Shown piece after piece: positions 10,786-21,362 of a DNA stretch of 64,000 nt. This stretch comes from Blastomyces gilchristii SLH14081 (Eukaryota; Ascomycota; Eurotiomycetes; Onygenales; Ajellomycetaceae), in the NCBI RefSeq assembly GCF_000003855.2, contig NW_003101681.1, positions 6,862,773 to 6,926,772 of the forward strand. The letters are read 5' to 3'. Below the pieces are notes generated by a model. The model had not been told where the DNA came from. It saw nothing but the letters and a program-made list of their open reading frames with translations, and made no database searches. Position 1 is the first letter of the stretch. The number at the start of each line of letters is the position of its first letter. A program made the translations under genes and the position numbers.

Positions 10786-11084
10786 AATGAATGTGATTCT
10801 TGTATCTGCTGTGATTAATAACATGCATAATATGAAAGTTATGATAGATAGCAGTCTATGCTACTATACAATGATAAAATCTTCAGTTGTAAGATATTAT
10901 AACCTTCAGTGTATCTTCTTATCAAAACCCTGACTTCTCACAGAATTTGATAATTTAAAAGATGTTTGTACTCATTACATGATGAAACTAATCATAGATG
11001 TAAGAGAATATTAATGTGAAGATATTTATGTATATGAAGTTGATAATCTTGATTATAATCTTATATTAGATCTTACCTTACTAT

Positions 11085-11180
11085 TGTGAAAGATGTAAAG
11101 CTTGTGTGATTGAAAGATTGCTAGCTTTGTGAAAAGTAATATGATAGAAGGATTAGTAAGCCAGATCACGTGACCTGACA
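11085..11180 (-). repeat. left LTR of the small LTR element (96 bp)
   Basis: Begins TGTGAAAG and ends ACCTGACA. It differs from the right copy at only a few positions, mostly G/A transitions. It contains a CACGTG palindrome in GATCACGTGACC, the core of bHLH-type binding sites. Confidence 0.88.
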
Positions 11181-11399
11181 CCCCCACTCACCAGAGTAAC
11201 TATACACGATGCTATATACAAAATTCACCTTCAAATCAAGTACAGGTACAAAAAATGACTGGAAAATGTGTATCAATGAAAAACCAGTCACGATATACAT
11301 CATTTTTTATTCCTCTATCTCCCTATCTTCTTTATATTCTCTTTTCAATGTGTATATTTCAAATAATTGATCTCTTTAACACAGGCCTTGTAATAATAC

Positions 11400-12328
11400 T
11401 TTCATTCCATGGAAGCTTTGGCGCGTGTGAGGTTTTTCAGAATTGAAAGTGCAGCAATCTCAGGATCAGTAAGTAGATCTTCAAGACTGTCCCTCACTGA
11501 AGATTCCCTCACTGTTGATTCCCTCACTAGAGTGATATTCCTTGTAGATGTCAGAGAGTTATCAGATTCAACTGTGAGTTTCAGGAAGTTCAGTGTATTC
11601 TGCACTAAAAGAGTAGATATTCTCACGGAGATATCATAGTCAATTCATCAATTATTAGTGAATATAAGAAATAATGAACACTCAGGTTGAATTTCCTCAT
11701 TAATAAATAGATTATCAATTGATGAATCAGAAATCACTGCAGTCTCTTTATGAACTGCAGTCAGTAGACCTGATGTTGCTCAAGGAATCACTGCAGCTGC
11801 TTTGCAGACTGTATTGAGTAGAATCTTCAGATTGTGTGTTGTAGCTGTTATAGCTGTTGAGATGGTGACAGAATGATTGTTAACATTCTGTGATCAATCT
11901 GTAGAGAATCTCTGTTGACAGAGTTTTTTCAGTTGTAGTTTGAGTTCTAGAACTCTACATCTCTTCTTCTCTATCTCAAATGTTATATTGAGATGCTTCA
12001 TCTGTTGATTTGATATTGTCTCATCTAAACAGTAGATACCTGAATATTCATTATTTTCATCAAGAGAATCAGCTTCATCAAGCTGTCAAGTAGATCAGAG
12101 AGCCGGCCTGACCATGTCAGAAGCTGTATTCAAACCAGCTTTGAATCAAGAGAGTGTTTCAGAGTGTTTATCAATGAAGCTTTCAAAGACTTCAGAAGAA
12201 TGTTCACTGACAGAGTATGAGTGTGAAGAATCATCATCATCAACTGCAACTGATTCAGTGAAAAGAATATAAGATTGTGAATATGTATGTGAGTGAGATT
12301 GTATTGAATCTGCTATCTTGATATTCAT
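11400..12328 (-). pseudogene. unrecognised reading frame of the small LTR element
   Basis: On the minus strand a frame starts MNIKIADSIQSHSHTY at 12328. It runs through an acidic/Ser-rich stretch (VAVDDDDSSHSYSVSEHSSE), breaks at TGA near 12146 and twice more near 12080, and then reads on through DENNEYSGIYCLDETI. A heptad-like, Leu-rich basic helix follows (EIEKKRCRVLELKLQLKKL) around 11940-11980. Another open piece of 74 codons lies at 11402-11626. The acidic N-terminus plus coiled coil would suit a Gag-like structural protein, but I recognise no family and see no zinc knuckle. Confidence 0.45.
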
Positions 12329-12603
12329 TTATTGAATTCTCAATATTCATTTATTGAATCCTTGTCAATATCATTCTCTTTTTCTTGCTTTTTTGCAAAT
12401 GTGACGCATTTTCTACAAGCCTCTTTTTTTAAGTGAGCAGTAGTATTATTAATCATCAAGATCTCAAACACATCAATACTGATAGAATAAGATGATTTTA
12501 ACTTCTGATGAGTGTATCAAATGAAGCAGTAGTTCAAATAATGATTATCTTGACAAGAAATCCCGAATTGGCAGTGATTTTGTGCAAAACAGATCTCATA
12601 ACC

Positions 12604-12699
12604 TGTGAAAGGTGTAAAGCTTGTGTGATTGAAAGATTGCTAGCTTTGTGGAAAGTTATATGATGGAAGGATTAGTAAGCCAGATCACGTGACCTGACA
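12604..12699 (-). repeat. right LTR of the small LTR element (96 bp)
   Basis: Same 96-bp unit as 11085-11180. On the minus-strand reading this is the 5' LTR. The next internal bases read GGTTATGAGATCTG, which could be a degraded primer-binding site (it lacks the first T of TGG); this is weak. Confidence 0.88.
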
Positions 12700-15600
12700 A
12701 CTATCTGAACAAGGCATCTTATTAAATGCTTGAAACAGAAGCTTGATATTCTCTAACAATGATAGAATTCATGAAGATGATATTCATAAGACTATAAATC
12801 TGACACAGATCTCTGTCAATACTTATAAAATACTCTGAAAAAAAAGTTATCATCAAAATTATTAACAGAGTCACTGACAAGATCACTAACAGCAGAATTA
12901 TATATCAATCTATTCTGTCAGTCTGACTGATATTAAAAAGACTCTAGAAAAGTTATTGTGTGTTATAATAACAGATTCTTGTATAAAACTCTCTTAACAA
13001 TATCATGAATATCTAGATATCTTCTGACAAGATAATCATGTTACAAATCTACCTCTCTTACATGGTTCAGAAGTGAATCACAGTATCAAGTTGAAAAGAA
13101 GAGATGATAAGAACTCTGAATCATCATGAGACTCTCTTTATAACATGTTCTGAGATGAACTTCTTCTTCTTTGAAAGACACTCAATAATCTGTTGAATAA
13201 AGAATTCATATATATTAGTAACTCTTCTGCTGCAGTCTCTATTCTCTTTGTAAAGAAATCAGGTGAAGAACTTCAGTTCTATGTGATTTATCAAGAATTG
13301 AATAGATTAATAAAGAAGAACTATTATTCTTTATCTCTTATCAATGAAACTCTAGATTATATTAAACAAGCTCAATGATTTACAAAGTTAGATATCATTA
13401 TCATGTTTCATAAGATTCATATTACTGAAGAAGATGAGTGACTTACAGTATTTTGAACATAATATTATCTCTTTGAATGAGTAGTCACACTCTTTGAACT
13501 GACTAACATTCTCAGTACATTTCAGAAGTATATTAACTAAGTACTCTAAGACTTTCTTAATGAATTTGCATCTGTATATCTCAATGACATTCTCATCTTC
13601 ACTGATAAATTCATCAAAGAATATCAAGAACATGTATAAAAGATATTACAATAACTACAGAAAGCAGAACTGCTGATAGATATAGACAAGTATGATTTTG
13701 AGATTAAAAGTATAAAATATCTAGATCTTATCATAGAAGCTAATAAGAGAATCTGAATGAATTCTGAGAAGATCTCTGCTATTCTTAAATGAGAGATTTC
13801 ATGCACTGTGAAAGATGTATGAAGCTTCATTGAATTTACTAACTTCTATCAGCAATTTATACAAAACTTCTCAGATATTATGAGATCACTTACAGAACTC
13901 ACTAAGAAAGACTCAGTATTTCAATGATCAGCAGACACTGAAGCTGTATTTATTCAGATAAAGAAGATATTCATTAATATCTCTCTATTGATAATATTCA
14001 ATTGTGATTGTAAGATAGTTGTTGAAGCTGATTTCTCTGACTATATCACAGAAGAAGCTATATTACAATATGATAATAAAGATATCTTACAATCATACAT
14101 TTTCATGTCTAAGAAACTGAGTCTCACTGAATGCAACTATGAGGTCTATGATAAGAAACTTCTTATGATTATACACTGTCTAGAAGAATGAGACTCTGAA
14201 CTCTGAAGCATCTTCAAATTTGAGATAATCATAGAGTATAAGAATCTCAAGTACTTTATAACTATCTATAAACTCACTGAATAATAGATATGATGATCTG
14301 AGTTCTTAAGCTACTTTCATTTTATAATACACTATCATTCTGACAGTCAGAACTTGATGACAGATGCTCTCTCATAATGAGAGCAAGATATGTCATTTGA
14401 TGTAACAGATACTCACTGAATAAACTGAGAGCACTGACTCTTGATTCTGAAGATATTAGTTGATCAAGATGAAACAGCTCATGACACTATATACACTTCT
14501 CTGATTAGAATATCTCCTCTTCAAACTGACACTGATACTGATATCTCAACTTCTTCTGAACTTACACTGAATGAATTATGACATGTAACAGCTCAAACTA
14601 ATGAACTTCTTCAAGTGCTTATCAAAGCAGTATATCAAGAAGCAGTCTGATTCTTCTCAGAACTATGTATAAGAACTGATATCTCAGAATACTCAATTAA
14701 TGATAATAACACTCTGTGATTCTGTGAATAATGTTAAGTCTCTCACTATGAACTCTTACACACTTGAATAATATAAGAGATGCATGATTTGTGTATGACT
14801 AATCACTCAGATTATGAACAATTATACTGAATAGTGTCTTAAGAGTTCTACTGACCTGAGATATTAAACAGCATCAGATGTTTTATTTGAAACTGTAACT
14901 ATTATTCTTTCATCATCTTGTGAAAGAACTGTAGAAAAGATCTACTGAAATCACTTGATATCTCTGATACAATCTGATAAGATGTGATAATTGACTGCAC
15001 TGTTAATCTCTCTGAGAGTAAGAATTATAGAAATATCCTGATTATCATAGACTAATTAAGCAAGAGTGTAATATTGAAATCTTGTGATAAGATAAATACT
15101 GAACAAGTCACTGAAGCTTTTTTACAGAACCTGTTCTATTAAATGCATTCAATTACTGAGATTCATAGTATTGAATTAAGACTATCAATTTGTGAGTGCT
15201 CTCTGAACAAGAATCTATCAAGTTCTCAAGATTATATACTGTCTGTTAACTGTCTATCACTCTGAGACTGATAATATGTCAGAATGAATAATTCAGACTG
15301 TAAAGAATTATCTCTGTAAGTTTTACAATCACTTATAAGATAATTAGCATGATCTGCTTCTACACACAGAGATTGCTATCAATAGATGAGATGCTGTTTC
15401 AATAGATGTAAGCCTGTTCTTTCTTACACATGATTATCACATGAAAGTATTGAATCTTCTAGAGACTACACAGTTCACACTGAACTCTCACAGTTCAATT
15501 CAGATTGCTGATAATATAGTAATAAAGTGCTGAAATGTCTGTGACTGAGGAGAGATCTTCATAATAACTATGAAACAAGATTAAGAGAATTAAATCAATG

Positions 15601-16046
15601 TTCATTAAGATCTCACTGAATAATATAAGATAGAAGACTTGATATAAATGAATCTTAAGAATATACAGATCACATGTTTATCTCATACACTGAATTACTG
15701 TCATACTAAGTATAAAGTGATAGAAGTTCTAGATAGTTATAACTACTGTCTTGACATATCATCAGAGATTCATAATATCTTTCATACAAGCTTACTCTGC
15801 TATGCTGTCACTGATCTGTTCTCTTCTCAACTGACTTCTAACTGACAGCTGCCAGGCATCATAGAAGAAGATAATGAGCTTGAGTGAGAGATTGGGAATA
15901 TTCTCAATGAGAGACTCTGCAGCTGCAGCTGACAATATCTTATGAAAGAAGTTAACTATGATTAACTAATCTGAACTCTGAGTTCTGTATTATCTGAAAC
16001 AGTGATTCTTGACTGATAAGAACTGCTTCTGAAAGAAGGGGGCTAA

Positions 16047-16354
16047 TGTGGCGGGCTGCGCCTAATCAATTATATAGACTATTCAATTACACTTCACAGA
16101 TTTCAACTGCTTCATTCTCAAATACATACACTCTGATTCTCAGTCATTCTCAATCACTGATTCTTAACTGTTATAAACATGTATAGATTCTTCCGCCCTG
16201 AAGTCTCACTGTGTATATCATCACATACATGTATAAATATTCACTTTCATCACTGATTCTTGTACTTTCTCTTTCTTTTTCTTCTCTAATGTTTTTCTCT
16301 TTATTATATAAGACCTATATATTATACAGATCTATTCAGCGTAGACCTCTTACA
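16047..16354 (+). repeat. GypB-1 3' LTR (308 bp)
   Basis: It begins TGTGGCGGGC after the purine-rich GAAAGAAGGGGGCTAA and ends CTCTTACA. It is 25 bp shorter than the 333-bp LTRs of GypB-2. Confidence 0.9.
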
Positions 16355-19204
16355 AAAGAAGATACTTTTAAGGTTATATTCTTTGTATTATTATACATGA
16401 ATTTGATGATTAGAAGATCTTTGAGTTAATCATTTTAATAATATAAATAGAATGCATGAAGATATTATTCTAATGTCTGATTATGATGTTCAGTCTGATC
16501 ATCTGTCTGCAGATGAAATGCAGTGCTGAGAAGACATCTTATTATAAGATAATAGCAAAAAGCTGATTAGTGTTTGCTAATGAAGAGAGATTCTCAATCT
16601 GTTATTAATAATTTTGAAGCATTATAATCATGAATAATGATATCTGAAAACAGATCAGTCAATTCAGAGACTTTAATCTTTTTCTAAGTAGAAATATATT
16701 TGATTATCTTCATGAAGCAGTCAATAATGACTAAAATTGAGTTATATTCTTTAACTCTTGTCAACTTTGATAGATTAACTATGAAATTCATTGATAGATT
16801 CTGTCATGAGCTCTTTAAAATAGACAGTGATACTAACTTACTGTATTACTTATACTGCAGAATCTTTATTCTTTAACAGATATTATAAGTTTTAATATAC
16901 TCTTTGACATCTGTTTAAAGCTTGTTTTAAACATATTTATATTTTAGAAGCTCTTCAGTCTTCTCTAATTCAAAGTGCTCAGTATGAGAATTATTATAAT
17001 GAATTCTCAATAACTTCTGACATATCATTCTGCTATGAGAGATAAAGACTGAATTATTTAGCAGTAGAAGTTTACATTCTTCTAGTTATCAGTGACTTGA
17101 TTTCTTAGCAGCACTACTCTGCTCAGAGTCTGTCTCTTTCAAGTTTGAATCAGATTCTTTGTTCTTCAACTTCTGAATTCAAGTTATAGTAGAGATATCT
17201 CTCTACTGTAACTTATTAATAAATTCTAAAAGTAGTCAGATTGAAAGATTATAGACTGTTTCATTCTTTATCAATTCAATAATAGTAAGATATAATACAA
17301 GAAGCTTATAATCTTCAGTGTCAGTTCTCTGCAGAGATCTGAGTTTTCTTTCATCTTCTATACTGAATCATGCAGCTATCTTATCAGCACTTCTTCTAAG
17401 CTTCAGAGAATCTTAACTCTCTGCAGCTAGCTTCTTCTGCAGTGATAACAGAGATTCTTTTATAGAATTCTTCTTCTCATCAATGATATTATAATCAGGC
17501 TGCTTAAATAGTATATTAGCAGAATTAAGCTAATCTGAATAATATCAAATATAGAAATTATACTCTGAAAGCAGCTCTACTCACCTGACTTGACATTTTG
17601 TCAAGCTCTTTATTGTTAAGAAGTAACATAAATTTGTATAATCAGTAAGAACTTACACTGAGTACTTACTATTCTGAAGATAATATTATCAGATTTTAAA
17701 GAATTCAATAAATACTAATATCTCTTAATTATAAGTATTATACCTTCTCTGCATGAGTGATAACTTCTTAAAGAAGAAGATCACTGATGTTTATTTACAG
17801 TGTCTTATAGACTCTATGAAAAAATCTTCTCTTACACATATTTTATTATCTATATTTTCAGAAATTATTATTCTCTGATGCTTTTAACATTAAAAGATCT
17901 TCAGTGTCAACTGTGAAAAGATTTCACAGGTCTTATTCTTAGATGCATCAGTCTCACACTGACTGAGTAGATTGAGTTTAAGTGATTCAGTATTGTAATA
18001 TCTATAAAAGCTCATTTCAATTCTGTAAATATTCTTACAGTGTCTTAGATAAGAATAAACAGTTCTGTTTTTCTATCTTTAATACTTCTCTTTAACAGAT
18101 CTGTAAGAGAGATAGTAATCTGTGAATATATATAGATGAATCATCTATAGAAATTTGCAAATTCTAGAAATATCTGTTTCTCACAGTACATTCACAGTGC
18201 TGGCCAGTTCTCAATGATGAAGACCTGACTTCTGTTCATTGAAATGTCATTATTTTTAACAATATAATCTAAGAAATCAATCTCCCGCATGTAGAACAAG
18301 CATTTTCAGCGTTTATATAGAGTTGATACTGTCTCAAGTAACTCAACACTTCTTGAATATGAATATCATGTTCTTCCTCTATTTTCAAGAAGATTAGAAT
18401 GTTATCTCAGTATACTATACAGAAGATGTTGACAAGGCTCTGCAGTGTCTTATTTATATAGATCTGGAAGATAACTGAAGTATTACAAAGATCAAAAGAT
18501 AAAACAAGATATTTAAAATTACTATACATGGTATAAGAAGCTGTTTTTCAAACATCATCTTCATTAACTCTGATTCTATAATAGATATTCTGTTTATCAA
18601 TCTTTGAGAACATGTTTGTTTCAGATAATTGATTGATTATTTCATCAATTAACAGTAATGAATAGTGATTCTTAACTGTCATCTTATTAAGGTCTCTGTA
18701 GTATACACATAGATGTAGTCTACTGTTCTTCTTAAGTATAAATAGTGTGAATGTTTCTGTCAGACTCTTTGATAAGTATATTCAGTTCTTCAATTACACT
18801 TTCTTAAGATATTTATGCAGAATATTCAATTCCTTTACTGATAAGTTGTAAAGAGGTCTGTACAGTGCTGTTATATCATCTTCAAGACAGATCTTATATC
18901 ATATCTTAATGTCAGAAAACTTTGCTGCTCTTCTTTCTGAAAAGACATTCTTATAATCTATAAAGAGATATTATATTCATCTGTCTTCAATAATCAATAC
19001 TGCTGCTAATCTGGCAGTGAGAGTGATGACTTCTTCATCTATTCTCAAGTTCTCTGCTACACAGTATATTAACTCTATCTTTTTCTCAAGATTCTTCTGA
19101 TGAAACTCTTCAGATTTCTCTATCACTGTCTCTTTATCAGTGAGACAGTACTGCCACGCCTGAGTGACTGAGTCAATGAGAGAATTATTTTTCCTCAATC
19201 ACAG

Positions 19205-19205
<1 letters not shown>

Positions 19206-19235
<30 letters not shown>

Positions 19236-19591
19236 TTTCATTATACTCATATGCAAGCGGAGCTTATGATGAGTCCTTGCATAATGTTAAATACAGGTCA
19301 AGTATTGGTTATACAGGAGAAAATACAGGTGTTGAGACCACATCAAGATAACAAGAACATAGAAAAATACAAAGAAGTGACAATTAGTTACATGCAATAA
19401 TAACTTCCCAGCTCAGAAACATAGAGCAATTCATTTAAGTGATTTATACATCTCTGTATTTATTAGAAACATGAGATGCTTGAGTTCTGGATTTAATGTA
19501 TTCTCTGCGGGTTTCAAACCCATGCGCCTTGGTTTCCCACGCCAAGGTGCTACCAGATGGCTGCATTAATCATTCGGCCATCAGAGCCCTT
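19206..19591 (-). mobile_element. tRNA-derived SINE (386 bp)
   Basis: Flanked by a perfect 9-bp duplication, AATCACAGA (19197-19205 and 19592-19600). Read on the minus strand it starts with a tRNA-like head (19591 to about 19500), continues with about 250 bp of unrelated body and ends with TATAATGAAAGAATAA plus AAT units (19206-19245). The end is the same as the ends of the LINEs here (for example 21327-21362). Such head-body-tail order defines LINE-dependent SINEs. It interrupts GypC-2. I see no second copy in the window. Confidence 0.85.
19500..19588 (-). promoter_or_regulatory. tRNA-like head of the SINE with A and B boxes (internal pol III promoter)
   Basis: On the minus strand TGGCCGAATGATTAATGC resembles the A box of Ser/Leu-type tRNAs, and GGGTTTGAAACCC resembles the B box GGTTCGANTCC with C changed to T. 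CTCTG and CAGAG near the two ends can pair as an acceptor-like stem, and CCTTGG with CCAAGG forms a hairpin like a long variable arm. The anticodon arm is not clear, so I do not call a functional tRNA gene. Confidence 0.65.
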
Positions 19592-20499
19592 AATCACAGA
19601 AGATCTAGAATGATGTTCTCATCTATAATATTAACAGTATGAAGAAGCAGACTGCTCTTCTTGAAGATTTCTTCTGAGTCTGTGATCACATACTTTGCTT
19701 AAATTATGCTAAAATATTGACACTTTATTTCATCAGGAAATTTCACATGATCTGATAAGTCTATCTTCTTTCAACTCTTTATCAAAGAAAAGAAATAGAA
19801 TATGAAGTTGATATCTACTCTGAAGTTAAGTAGATATCTCATCAATATCTTCTCATTCAGAGTATTCATTGTGATTATAACATGAATATGAAGATATAAG
19901 TATTATCAATTCTTTATTTCTTTCTCTTCTTTATCTTCTATGAATACATTTGTCAGAAGAGGAGTTGACTTTGAGAAGATATCTTCTCAGTTTCTTTTCT
20001 TCTTTAACTTCTTATAATTACTAGTATAGTGATTATCAGCTTCATAGTTAGAGTAGAGATCTTTATCAAATCTTTTTTAATATTTCTTTACAGTGAGTAA
20101 AGAATCAGAATACTTAGAATTCTTCTTTATATTCTCTACACTAAAGCAGTTACAGCACTGTTTAGATTCTGTTATTAATTACTTAGAAGAGGTCTTATAT
20201 CTTATAAGTATTAAACTAGCTCAGATTAATGTGAAATTTTCATTCAAGAGTATAAGTAAAGTTGTGAAATTCAGACAATGTGTTTCTCTTATAATTTGAA
20301 GAATCTTCAACCTTAATATCTCTATCTCTATGATAGATGTGAGTGTGTAGAGGCCGCGGCAGTGACAGAGCAGTTGAAGAACTTATATCAAAGTATGCAG
20401 CAGATTTAGAAATCTCAGATTTCTGTCAAGATAGAGATGTACATACTCTAAAGAATGATATAAAGTTTTTTTCAGAGAGTGAGATCAGATCAGTCTCAG

Positions 20500-21121
20500 T
20501 ATAAGTATATAAGATTATATCAGTCTGTTAATAGAGCTTAACTGATTCAAACTTGTAATCAGATTAATTGATTCAAATTGTAATATAATAGAACTGAAGT
20601 GATGACTAGTCAGCAGTATTATATAGATATAGTTGTTTAAAGAGCTGTATAAGTGAGTTTGACTATCTTGCTTGAATAATACACTCATGAGTTACAGAGT
20701 TGTTGCAAGAATATCACAGATATAATACTTAGTATACTAAGAAGATTGTATGAGAAATACAGTAACTCTTATATATATTTCAGTAGAAGAAAATAAATCA
20801 CTGACTTCTTTTATCAAGGGCCAGCATCTAGCTATTCTATATAGATAATGAGTGAATACTCTTCTTCTATTCTATAAGTGAGAATAGCTGGAGTAATACC
20901 TCAGCAGTATCTCACTGTCATGAAAGAGTAATCTGCTGATCTTGTATAGAAGTGAGGTTCTTATATTCATCAATCAGATCTTTCTATATTATATCTGAAT
21001 AATGTCATAAGATGATTGAAAACCGGTTTGAACAGCCTGCAGAGTGAATGAAATCATTCACAGAGAAGTGATAAGCTGTGTAGAACTGCAACAGGGCCTT
21101 GGCGCGGCTGAGAGCATGACA
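20500..21121 (-). repeat. GypC-2 5' LTR (inner end uncertain)
   Basis: The LTR start TGTCATGC at 21121 matches TGTCACGC at 5363 of GypC-1. Homology runs across the whole stretch and beyond into gag, so the inner LTR edge cannot be fixed without a second LTR of the same element. It holds the empty site of LINE A near 20811-20830. Confidence 0.55.
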
Positions 21122-21132
21122 TCATGTTACTT

Positions 21133-21362
21133 TCTAAATGGTTTCAAAAGTATCAGAAGATATTAAAAATGCTGTAATTTATAAGAGCTTTTTGCATTCT
21201 GAGCTGGAATTTTCTAATTTTGCATATCTGAAATTGATAAATGTATAATAATTAGTCTTACAGATACTAGAAAAACTCTGATAACTACAAGTTTTCAGAT
21301 AGATGTTATAGTCTCTGATTACATACATCTATAATGAAAGAATAATAATAATAATAATAATA
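21133..21362 (+). mobile_element. LINE 3' stub (about 230 bp)
   Basis: Only the 3' UTR of the LINE family and its AAT tail (21342-21362). The stem-loop region is visible but mutated. It lies between the GypC-2 LTR and a GypA fragment. I could not identify a convincing target duplication. Confidence 0.8.

Larger units (their letters stand above)
11085..12699 (-). mobile_element. small non-autonomous LTR retrotransposon (1615 bp)
   Basis: Two 96-bp direct repeats (TGTGAAAG...ACCTGACA on the plus strand) flank 1.42 kb. The insertion carries a 5-bp duplication, ACTAT (11080-11084 and 12700-12704). GypB-2 shows the uninterrupted protease-RT sequence at this point. The polypurine-like string GAGTGGGGG next to the left repeat, read on the minus strand, suggests minus-strand orientation. 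No RT or integrase can be found, so it must be mobilised in trans. Its size lies between TRIM and LARD elements. Confidence 0.88.
10794..16020 (+). pseudogene. GypB-1 pol: protease, RT, RNase H, integrase, chromodomain (broken, split)
   Basis: It continues from 11084 to 12705 across the small LTR element. The protease motif is seen near 10845 (MIDSSLCYY, Gly of DSG changed). RT spans about 13150-13850: VSILFVKKSGEELQFYVIY is the palm N-terminus, and the active site reads YLNDILIF near 13577, with the first Asp of YLDD now Asn. RNase H lies about 13990-14200, and a zinc-binding and core integrase follow. The GPY/F module is 15690-15845 (YKVIEVLDSYNYCLDISSEI, then HNIFHTSLL). The remains of a chromodomain are at about 15860-16020. 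TGA is the commonest break. Not functional. Confidence 0.8.
8015..16354 (+). mobile_element. GypB-1: chromovirus-type Gypsy with three nested insertions
   Basis: 5' LTR (to 8298), gag, protease, reverse transcriptase, RNase H, integrase, chromodomain and 3' LTR follow in normal order. Inside lie two 506-bp hAT-like copies and one 1615-bp LTR element, each with a clean target duplication. Without them the element has about the 5.7-kb size of GypB-2. The first bases of the 5' LTR (about 25) are missing or replaced, and no 5-bp duplication links the two flanks: the left is Fot1 sequence and the right is GypC integrase. Confidence 0.85.
16355..20370 (-). pseudogene. GypC-2 gag-pol (broken)
   Basis: Minus strand. 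A gag-like part lies around 20370-20050 (a piece reading FHNFTYTLE). The linker is split by the SINE between ENIILDLLWL and RKNNSLIDSVTQAW. RT spans about 18760-18200, with LHLCVYYRDLNKMTVKNHYS, FSKIDKQNIYYRIRVNEDDV and an active site IVY-x-DNILIF (first Asp of YLDD lost). Integrase: an HHCC-like stretch near 17000-16900, a core stretch MNFIVNLSKLTR then YNSILVIIDCFMKI near 16830-16690, and ALHFICRQ and NQTL-like remains to 16355. Numerous stops, mainly TGA. Confidence 0.78.
16355..21121 (-). mobile_element. GypC-2: Ty3/Gypsy element, 5' LTR to integrase, with a SINE inside
   Basis: On the minus strand: 5' LTR start (TGTCATGCTC at 21121), gag, protease-RT linker, RT, RNase H and integrase core. 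It is cut inside the integrase at 16355 by the GypB-1 LTR. The end of its integrase and its 3' LTR were not found in the window. The SINE at 19206-19591 interrupts it. Confidence 0.8.

Noticed and set aside
19500..19591. Functional nuclear tRNA gene
   Set aside because: The acceptor and anticodon arms do not pair properly, the sequence is followed by a SINE body and tail, and a target duplication encloses the whole unit.
16355..21121. GypC-1 LTR at 5363 as the missing 3' LTR of GypC-2
   Set aside because: It is followed by gag-leader homology, so it is a 5' LTR of another copy, and no polypurine tract precedes it.
21342..21362. AAT/ATT arrays as independent microsatellites (also 5045-5065, 6506-6528, 22753-22790, 38832-38850, 50377-50396)
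   Set aside because: All sit exactly at LINE or SINE 3' ends, so they are retrotransposition tails.
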